Origin: Armatimonadota bacterium
GTDB lineage: Bacteria; Armatimonadota; Zipacnadia; Zipacnadales; UBA11051
Reading direction: 5' to 3'
DNA length: 6,820 nt
Assembly (NCBI GenBank): GCA_030612305.1
Contig: JAUWOG010000127.1
Span: 1-6,820, forward strand
The position numbers and the translations under genes are program-made. The notes below the pieces were generated by a model, which ran no database searches, was not told where the DNA came from, and was given only the letters and a program-made list of their open reading frames with translations. Positions 1 to 4,977 of the stretch are shown here, one piece after another (position 1 is the stretch's first letter; the number at the start of each line of letters is the position of its first letter).

Positions 1-17
1 GTGACTGGGCTCCTCCA

Positions 18-1190
18 TTATGGGGTGGCCGGTTCTGTTGCGTTGGGCAGGTTGCCGGTTCCAGGCATGGGGCGGTTGCCGCTAAGGGTTTTTAGTTCTA
101 TCGAGATAGTGTGGCCGGTGTGGGTATTGATGGCGGCGGAGATGGTATCCATATGGGGTTTGAGGTGATCAAGAAGCGTGCTCGGGACGAGTAGCTCCGC
201 GGAATCGTCAGGCCGGAGGCGCAAGAGTGTTGCGGCGAAGACCGGGGCCCATTCCCCGCGTTCGCGAAGCTGCTCCTGGATATTCTGCCATATGTCGTCC
301 ACATTCTGTTCGATGTCGTGTACTCGCAGGAGATGGGCCCGCTGGTTGCGAAACTCCGTGCGTGTCTGTACGGCGAGGCGCTCCATATCATAAGGAGTCT
401 CTGGCGCGGGGCCAGGAGAAGCTGGAATATCAGGGATTGCATATCCATTCTTGATAGCTGCGGTAAGCCATGCGGCGGGAGTCTGCTCAGGCTCCCAGCC
501 GGTCTGCAATCTGTGTTGCAGATAATCGAGGGCTTTGCGTATATTGGAGGCGTCGGTGTCGCGAATGAGTTTGGCCGCAGTCTTATGATGAATGCCAACC
601 GCTTTGAGATCTTCATAGAGCCGTTGATCTTCAGTAACATGAGAAGCAACAACGGGTGTGTTGTTTTCTGAATCTTGTAAGGCTGAGTCTTGTACTACTG
701 AGTCTTGTGTGTTACTCGGGGTGCCTGGCGGTGGTGAAGCAGGGCAACCAGGGTAGTTACCGGAGGTATCCGGGGGTAGTGTAGATGGGCCACCAGGGGG
801 GTCACCTTCGGTAACCGGGGGCCTATCATTGCGGAAACGGAGCTTATAGATGTTTGTGTCGGTATCGCCCTTTTCGGTGCGGCGTCGCTCGACGGTAATG
901 ATGCCCTTGCTGACGAGGCCTTTTACGCCAGCGATGACGGCCTTCTTACTCATGCCGGTGCCATAGTCGAGGATGCGGCCGTCGCGGGTCTTGATGCCGC
1001 GAGTGAGCTGGGAGAGCGAGATGGCGTCGGCGCTCTTGCCGAAGCCGAAGGTGCGGCGCACGATGTAGAGGAGCACGCGGAGTTCGGATTCCTTGAGGCG
1101 AGGGGCGAGCAGGTCGAAGACGTCGTCGGGGACAATGGTGCCATTAGGCCCGCTGAAACCTTCATAGTAAAACTCGTTTTGGGATGACAT
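18..1190 (-). CDS. Replication initiator-like protein: winged-helix N-terminus, DnaA domain I-like C-terminus
   Basis: Probable DNA-binding replication initiator or replisome organiser, acting in the cytoplasm by binding an origin and recruiting helicase. The frame is open back to an ATG at 1346, but I start it at 1190 (390 aa): conserved-looking sequence begins at MSSQNEF, AAGGA lies 11 nt upstream, and the extra 52 residues are low-complexity. Residues ~19-120 look like the helix-turn-helix/winged-helix N-terminus of phage replication proteins (lambda O/DnaD style), including LRVLLYIVRRTFGFGK and a wing around GIITVERRR. Residues ~121-186 are a Pro/Gly/Thr-rich linker with QDS pentapeptide repeats. 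Residues ~188-253 form a helical domain ending in AAWLTAAIKNGYAIP. Residues ~293-368 resemble DnaA domain I: a Trp near the start, LLVPSTLLDHL, then TGHTISIEL. Linker codons are A/T-ending, unlike the genes downstream, which suggests acquisition by transfer. The gene ends 17 bases from the window edge, so its downstream partner is unknown. The family is probable; a role in replication is inferred. Confidence -1.
   Translation of the reverse strand: MSSQNEFYYEGFSGPNGTIVPDDVFDLLAPRLKESELRVLLYIVRRTFGFGKSADAISLSQLTRGIKTRDGRILDYGTGMSKKAVIAGVKGLVSKGIITVERRRTEKGDTDTNIYKLRFRNDRPPVTEGDPPGGPSTLPPDTSGNYPGCPASPPPGTPSNTQDSVVQDSALQDSENNTPVVASHVTEDQRLYEDLKAVGIHHKTAAKLIRDTDASNIRKALDYLQHRLQTGWEPEQTPAAWLTAAIKNGYAIPDIPASPGPAPETPYDMERLAVQTRTEFRNQRAHLLRVHDIEQNVDDIWQNIQEQLRERGEWAPVFAATLLRLRPDDSAELLVPSTLLDHLKPHMDTISAAINTHTGHTISIELKTLSGNRPMPGTGNLPNATEPATP
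669..710 (-). repeat. Three 15-nt tandem units encoding QDS pentapeptides
   Basis: Three in-frame 15-nt units (669-683, 684-698 and 699-710, the last cut short in similarity) encode QDSVV, QDSAL and QDSEN in the flexible linker of the initiator-like protein. The units share the core TGAGTCTTGT, with one change in the first. Similar short Gln/acidic/Ser-Thr repeats are familiar in linkers of phage-type replication proteins. They probably vary in copy number through slippage and act as a spacer. Confidence -1.
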
Positions 1191-1603
1191 GGTAGCGACG
1201 GTCCTTGAAACAGGGCTAGGCACTGGTGTGTTCTCTGCTGCGATGGATCGGCAATGTATAGGACTGCCACTGCTCAGCGAGCTAACGGTTTTTGTTGGCG
1301 GAGCTTGCAATGCGGGCCGAGATTTGGTGTAATGTTGAACGTCCACTGCAATATTCCTTCCTGGCGAGGGAATACCTGCAAAGTTTTTTCACTATTTCTG
1401 CAAGGCGGGGGCATACCCCGTAGGGGTATTAGCTCAACGGCGGCTCAATTCACACCCTTGTTACAGTCAAAGTATCGTTGGTAGAAGCTGGACAGAGTTG
1501 AGCGGAAGGGCAAATGGTGTGCGCGACAGGCGGAGAACCGTGCGAGGTCTCATGATACCTGTCGTCCATGAACTTTCTTGCGCACACAGTTGGATGTGAG
1601 CGG
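1191..1603. other. Divergent intergenic region without a convincing gene
   Basis: About 413 bases separate the start of the minus-strand initiator-like gene from the plus-strand glycosyltransferase start. The short open frames here, including the N-terminal extensions of both flanking frames, lack Shine-Dalgarno sequences and recognisable protein content. I looked for DnaA boxes and iterons, as might accompany an initiator gene, and saw none. A TATACA box on the minus strand (1255-1260) could be a -10 for the initiator gene but has no partner -35. The only striking element is the palindrome at 1413-1429. Confidence -1.
1413..1429. promoter_or_regulatory. CsoR-family-like operator palindrome
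   Basis: ATACCCC and GGGGTAT form a perfect 7-bp inverted repeat around the 3-nt centre GTA. The A/T-flanked C4/G4 arms match the general form of operators bound by CsoR/CstR-type copper or persulfide sensors (TACCCC...GGGGTA). On the minus strand the palindrome lies between a TTGAGC (plus 1432-1437) and a TATGCC (plus 1410-1415) spaced by 16 bases. That is where such repressors usually bind, but the -10 match is only three of six. No CsoR-like gene or metal-handling gene is present in the window, so the assignment rests on sequence form alone. Confidence -1.
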
Positions 1604-2737
1604 ATGCACTTCTGTTATGTGGTGAATGATAATGCGAGCATCATGCGGGCGACATTGCCTGCGCGATACCTGCTGCGACGCGGGCATGAGGTTGACCTCA
1701 TCGTCATTACGCTGCCAGAGCGAGAACCGCATTGGTACGGTGGGAAGGCGGAGGGGTTGAAGGTGCATGAGGTGGAGCGCGCGTATAGAAGCGGCCACCA
1801 GGTGAGAGCGCTGCTGGACGAGATCGGGGCGGATGTCGTACACGCGATAGGGACCGGCCGGGCGACGTTCTGGCCGGCGTATTACCATTGCAGCGGGCAA
1901 GAGGATGCGCTGCTGGTCACGGATATTGATGAGCAATTGTCGCGGGTGTATGGCTTCCCGAAGAGCGTGTTGATGAGGCGATGGGAGCGAAAGGCGCTGC
2001 GGCACTCGGACCTGGCAATCGTGGTAAGCCGGGATATGGAGGAGCGGTTCGGGCGGCTCGAGCCACGAGCGCGACTCGGGCTGCTGCCGAATGCAGTGGA
2101 CCTCGAGAGCTTCGATCGCTACCGGGGCCGAGCCGAAGAGATAAGGGCGCGCCATGGGCACAGGCCGACGGTCACGTATATGGGATTCCTGCTGGCGCGC
2201 TACCAGGCGGAGGCAGTGGTGGAGGTGGCGGAGGTGGTAACGCGGGAGCGGCCCGAGGTGGAGTTTGTGATCATCGGGAAGGGGCCGATGAAAGGCGAGC
2301 TGGAGGCGCGCGTGGCAGAGAAGGGGCTGGCGGAAAATGTGCGGTTCACAGGATTTGTCGCCGATGAGGAGGTGCCGGGATATCTGTGTGCGTCGGATGT
2401 GCTCCTCTTCCCTATCGAGGATAATGAGATGAACCGGGCGCGGAGCCCGAACAAGGTGCACCAGTTCTGCGCGGCCGAAGTGCCGATCGTTACGAACCGC
2501 GTCGGGGAAGTCGGGAACACGCTTGGCGAGTATGGGATATATTATGAGTTCGGGTCGGTGGAGGACTGTGCGGCGAAGGTGCTGGGGGCGCTAGGGAGCG
2601 GTGAGCCGCGTCCGCCTCGGGCGCTTGCGGAGGCGAACTGCTGGGCGCGGCGGACGGAGCAGTATCTGGAGATGGTCGGCGCAAGCAGGACCTCGGGTTC
2701 ATGCGAAACTGCGGCAGACTCCCGGGGCGGTGAGTGA
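1604..2737 (+). CDS. GT-B fold glycosyltransferase (GT4-like), probably retaining
   Basis: Likely cytoplasmic glycosyltransferase that moves a sugar from a nucleotide-sugar donor to a glycan, lipid or other acceptor; the acceptor cannot be read from sequence. I prefer the ATG at 1604 (377 aa) over the in-frame ATG at 1568. The protein then opens with MHFCYVVNDNA, like GT4 N-termini, and GGA lies 9 nt upstream, whereas 1568 has no ribosome site. The N-terminal Rossmann half includes LPARYLLRRGHEVDLIV (residues ~18-34) and SDLAIVVSRDM before the hinge PNAVDLESF (~162-170). The C-terminal half has TVTYMGF, a helix, VEFVIIGKGPM (~220-229), VRFTGFVADEEVPGYLCASDVLLFP, and NRARSPNKVHQF (~277-288) followed by PIVTNRVGEVG. 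This NRAR-P-K signature replaces the usual E-x7-E pair, and Glu stands where the A-x-G-x-P glycine is expected. Length is normal for the family. The nearest downstream gene is 400 bp away, so it may be transcribed alone. Confidence -1.
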   Translation: MHFCYVVNDNASIMRATLPARYLLRRGHEVDLIVITLPEREPHWYGGKAEGLKVHEVERAYRSGHQVRALLDEIGADVVHAIGTGRATFWPAYYHCSGQEDALLVTDIDEQLSRVYGFPKSVLMRRWERKALRHSDLAIVVSRDMEERFGRLEPRARLGLLPNAVDLESFDRYRGRAEEIRARHGHRPTVTYMGFLLARYQAEAVVEVAEVVTRERPEVEFVIIGKGPMKGELEARVAEKGLAENVRFTGFVADEEVPGYLCASDVLLFPIEDNEMNRARSPNKVHQFCAAEVPIVTNRVGEVGNTLGEYGIYYEFGSVEDCAAKVLGALGSGEPRPPRALAEANCWARRTEQYLEMVGASRTSGSCETAADSRGGE

Positions 2738-2810
2738 CGCGCTAGCGTTGTCCCTCACTAGTAACTGAGTCTCCGAGCGCAGTGAAATGCTAGTGAAATA
2801 AGGTGTTTTT
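2730..2810 (+). terminator. Possible terminator after the glycosyltransferase gene
   Basis: Two overlapping imperfect hairpins follow or overlap the stop codon. At 2730-2758 GTGAG pairs with CTCAC and GAC with GTC around a CGCTAGCG core. At 2756-2795 CACTAG pairs with CTAGTG, with ACTG/CAGT nested inside. A run of six T follows at 2805-2810. The stems are weak and the T-run is about 10 bases from the second stem, so this is a poor match to a textbook factor-independent terminator. Confidence -1.
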
Positions 2811-2967
2811 TGCGATGTTTTCGAGGAACTTTTTGTGAACCGGCCCTGGAGGGGTGAGGACGGCAACGGCGACGGCAGCGTGTGAGCGGCGAGCAAGGTT
2901 GCGAGGGGAAGAGCAAGAAGGACGAAGGAGTTGCAGTGTGGTGTCGCGAAGGAGAGGCGGAATGGGT

Positions 2968-2973
2968 TATAAT
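2968..2973 (+). promoter_or_regulatory. Candidate -10 box (TATAAT)
   Basis: A perfect TATAAT in an otherwise GC-rich stretch, 165 bases before the lipoprotein ATG. Transcription would begin near 2980, at the foot of the inverted repeat at 2977-2995. No TTGACA-like -35 stands at 16-18 bases (the bases there read CGCGAA or similar) and there is no extended TG, so the call is tentative. Confidence -1.
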
Positions 2974-2976
2974 TGG

Positions 2977-2995
2977 GGGCACGCAAAGCGTGCCC
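2977..2995. repeat. Perfect 8-bp palindromic hairpin
   Basis: GGGCACGC and GCGTGCCC are perfectly complementary around an AAA loop. The left arm and loop (2978-2991) are also the exact 14-base reverse complement of 3033-3046, so two mutually exclusive RNA folds are possible: the short local hairpin or a longer stem closing a ~41-base loop. No T-run follows, so it is not an obvious terminator. It may be a repeat element or a leader RNA structure. Confidence -1.
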
Positions 2996-3032
2996 ATGGA
3001 GTTTGCTGCGGAAACGCCAGGCGGGGGTCAAG

Positions 3033-3046
3033 ACGCTTTGCGTGCC
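3033..3046. repeat. Second arm of a 14-bp inverted repeat
   Basis: ACGCTTTGCGTGCC is the exact reverse complement of 2978-2991 and repeats the GCGTGCC of the right arm at 2988-2994. A further small hairpin follows at 3057-3079 (CGGGGG pairing with CCCCCG across an 11-base loop). Together they make a compact, structured region in the presumed 5' leader of the lipoprotein gene. Confidence -1.
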
Positions 3047-3122
3047 GTGAGAACTGCGGGGGATGATCTCGCGCCCCCGATGAAAAAGACAACGACGTGG
3101 TTCCGGGATCATAACCGGCGAA

Positions 3123-3128
3123 AGGTGG
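3123..3128 (+). promoter_or_regulatory. Ribosome binding site of the lipoprotein gene
   Basis: AGGTGG, one mismatch from AGGAGG, ends 9 bases before the ATG at 3138. It supports that start, which also gives a complete lipoprotein signal peptide. Confidence -1.
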
Positions 3129-3137
3129 AAATCAACG

Positions 3138-4838
3138 ATGCGCACTAAGGTAATGGTGGTCGCAGCGATGCTGATGACGCTCGCCGTCGTCTGTGTATGG
3201 CTGAGCGGGTGTGGGGGTTCGGGGGAGAGCGCGGCAGTGGAGGCCGGGAAGCTCACAGTCAGCGTGACGTGGCCGGCTCCGGAGACGGCGCAAGTAGCGC
3301 CGCAAACGGTGCCCGGCGGCAGCCAGTCCATACACGTGCAGGTTGAGGAGACCTATGACGACGCGACGCATGTGGTGGCCGAAGCGCTGCTGGTGCGTCC
3401 GACGGCGCCGCCGTGGGTGAGCGAGGCGCACTTTGCTTCGGTTCGCGCGGATGCGGAGGCGCTGCTGGCGGCGGTAGCTTATCCGAATGAGGATGGAACG
3501 GGAGTGGCACAGGCGCGAGCGGCGATGACGATAGTGATTCCGGCCGGCGGCGCCGGCTACCCGTACGGCGGCAATCCGGGCGACGAGGTGCACCTGGTGC
3601 TCGACTCGACGATCGTTGAGGTGCAAGTGACGCCGGACCCGCTCGAGGTCATAGCGCGAATGACGAAGCAGTTCGTGGCGACGGCGAAGGACGCCGACGG
3701 GAGCACGGTGCTGGTGCCGGCGACGAATGCGTTCGCCTGGAGTGTGGCGGATGCGCCTCCGGTGCCACCGGTATCGGCTGCGCAGGGGTCGGGCGCGTGG
3801 AATGCAAGCGTTGACGGGGAGGGGGTCGTGACCGGGCTGAGTATGGGCACGGCGCGAGTCACAGCGACGGAGAATGACTCGGGGGTAAGCGGAGAGGCAA
3901 TGGTCCAGATACTCCCGCAGCTGTACGGGTTTGCGTGGGAGTGGCAGGACCCGGCTGGTGGCTTCGGGATACTGGACGCAGCCGCCGGCGCAAGCGACAC
4001 AATCTATGTGCCCCAGCACGAAGCCAGTGTGGTCTATAGCATCGGCGCGGGGGGCAACTACATCGGGCAGTGGCCCTGCATGATCTACGGGATGGAGGGC
4101 CCGACCGGGATCGCGTACAGCGCGGACGGGCATATCTATGTGACGTACCACTGGACGAACCGGGTCGAGAAGCGCGACGCAGCCGGCCAGCTTCTGAACC
4201 AGTGGGGCGAGGAGGCGATACCAGGCGGGCAACTGTACGGCCCGACGGGGATTACCACCGATGCAAGCGGTCGCGTCTATGTCGCCGATACCGTGAACGC
4301 GCGGATCGTAAGATACGCCGACGATGGGACGTATCTGGACCAGTGGGGAAGTTTCGGCGTCGGCGATGGGCAGTTCCTGGCGGCGGCGGATGTGGCCGTT
4401 GATGCGACCGGGAATGCCTATGCGACGGACTACCTGAGCAACCGGGTGCAGAAGTTCGACAGCACCGGCGGCTTCCTCGGCTGGTGGGGCAAGGATGGCA
4501 GCGGGTACATCGGCTGGCATGATCCGGGCAGCGGGGCGATACCTGTGGCAGGGGATGAACCGGGGGCGCTGAATGCCCCTACCGGCATTGCGGTGGACAG
4601 CGGGGGGGATGTGTTTGTTGTGGATGCCGGTAACTGCCGGGTGGAGAAATTCGGGCCGACCGGCGCGACACTGAGCACGTTCGGTGAATATGCGGAAAGC
4701 CCGGGCGGGCCGGGTCAGTTCAATGATCCCGGCGGGATAGATGTGGATGCCGACGGGGGCGTCTATGTCGCCGACAGCGACAACAACCGAGTGCAGAAAT
4801 TCGGTCCGGCGGGCGAAGTGGAAGTGGTGATTCACTGA
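3138..4838 (+). CDS. Secreted lipoprotein with Big-2-like domain and NHL beta-propeller
   Basis: A 566-residue exported lipoprotein. MRTK, a hydrophobic stretch (~5-22) and the lipobox LSGC (22-25) predict cleavage before Cys25 and lipid anchoring. Residues ~37-158 are a beta-rich domain I cannot name, opening with KLTVSVTWP. It contains a short helical stretch, then TIVIPAGG and DEVHLVLDSTIVEVQVTP. Residues ~160-258 look like a bacterial Ig-like (Big-2) domain: VTPDPLEV, KQFVATAKDADG, WSV, VDGEGVVTGLSMGTARVTA. Residues ~276-566 hold NHL-type repeats of about 38 residues: one divergent blade, then five clear ones starting near 321, 367, 415, 479 and 529. Each clear blade carries variants of GPTGIAVD-DG-VYVADS-NNRVQKF and, except the last, a trailing W/F-G. 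The last blade runs to the stop, so the propeller appears complete with six blades. NHL propellers usually bind proteins, peptides or ligands or act as scaffolds; some are enzymes (peptidyl-glycine lyase type), but no such site is evident. The true ligand is unknown. Confidence -1.
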   Translation: MRTKVMVVAAMLMTLAVVCVWLSGCGGSGESAAVEAGKLTVSVTWPAPETAQVAPQTVPGGSQSIHVQVEETYDDATHVVAEALLVRPTAPPWVSEAHFASVRADAEALLAAVAYPNEDGTGVAQARAAMTIVIPAGGAGYPYGGNPGDEVHLVLDSTIVEVQVTPDPLEVIARMTKQFVATAKDADGSTVLVPATNAFAWSVADAPPVPPVSAAQGSGAWNASVDGEGVVTGLSMGTARVTATENDSGVSGEAMVQILPQLYGFAWEWQDPAGGFGILDAAAGASDTIYVPQHEASVVYSIGAGGNYIGQWPCMIYGMEGPTGIAYSADGHIYVTYHWTNRVEKRDAAGQLLNQWGEEAIPGGQLYGPTGITTDASGRVYVADTVNARIVRYADDGTYLDQWGSFGVGDGQFLAAADVAVDATGNAYATDYLSNRVQKFDSTGGFLGWWGKDGSGYIGWHDPGSGAIPVAGDEPGALNAPTGIAVDSGGDVFVVDAGNCRVEKFGPTGATLSTFGEYAESPGGPGQFNDPGGIDVDADGGVYVADSDNNRVQKFGPAGEVEVVIH

Positions 4839-4878
4839 CGCAGGCAGAGCCAGGCCCAAGCAGATGACGGAATGGGAA

Positions 4879-4911
4879 ACGGTGGGCGGGAGCGATGCTT
4901 CTGCCCACCGT
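4879..4911 (+). terminator. Strong 15-bp stem-loop, probable terminator
   Basis: Left arm 4879-4893 pairs with right arm 4897-4911 over 15 consecutive positions (13 Watson-Crick, two G-U) around the loop GAT, 40 bases after the lipoprotein stop. No U-run follows on the plus strand (TGTAGTTAGG). It could work as a U-less terminator, a 3'-end stabiliser, or a boundary that separates expression of the phosphodiesterase gene. On the minus strand a short GTTTCCC follows the stem. Confidence -1.
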
Positions 4912-4963
4912 GTAGTTAGGGGCAACGGCGGATGGCGGACGGCACATCGGCAATGAGACATTC

Positions 4964-4971
4964 GGGAAAGG
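4964..4971 (+). promoter_or_regulatory. Ribosome binding site deciding a GTG start
   Basis: GGGAAAGG lies 6 bases before GTG at 4978. The only other plausible start, ATG at 5023, has no ribosome site, and starting there would leave only MIIGLDG before the first metal ligand. GTG is therefore preferred. Confidence -1.
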
Positions 4972-4977
4972 TATTCT

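Larger units (their letters stand above)
2738..3137. other. 400-bp intergenic region upstream of the lipoprotein gene
   Basis: No open frame here looks like a real protein. Frames on either strand have atypical composition, no good ribosome site, and overlap the lipoprotein start. The region contains a terminator-like segment at its left end, a GC-rich purine-biased stretch with a GGCAACGGCGACGGCAGCG tract (2862-2880) echoing the repeat after 6675, a TATAAT box at 2968, and a cluster of inverted repeats from 2977 to 3079. It reads as a leader plus a possible dispersed intergenic repeat element. Confidence -1.

Noticed and set aside
1294..1309. Sigma-54-like promoter (TGGC...TTGC)
   Set aside because: The GG and GC elements are two bases too close to each other for a sigma-54 promoter.
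1441..1480. Plus-strand sigma-70 promoter for the glycosyltransferase (TTGTTA, 17-base gap, GTAGAA)
   Set aside because: The -10 matches poorly and the site is over 100 bases from the chosen start.
1422..1495. tRNA-like opening (GGGGTATTAGCTCAACGG)
   Set aside because: It resembles an acceptor plus D-arm, but the D-stem does not close correctly, there is no anticodon arm, and no GGTTCGAATCC-type T-arm follows.
1191..1567. Origin iterons or DnaA boxes near the initiator gene
   Set aside because: I looked for TTATCCACA-like boxes and for direct repeats and found none. If an origin exists it is elsewhere or inside the gene.
1550..2461. 303-codon open frame on the minus strand
   Set aside because: Antisense to the glycosyltransferase; Arg/His-rich composition with no recognisable motif.
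2882..3148. Possible small plus-strand gene of 88 codons before the lipoprotein
   Set aside because: It runs through the inverted repeats, overlaps the lipoprotein start, and its sequence has no fold-like pattern. The frame is probably chance.
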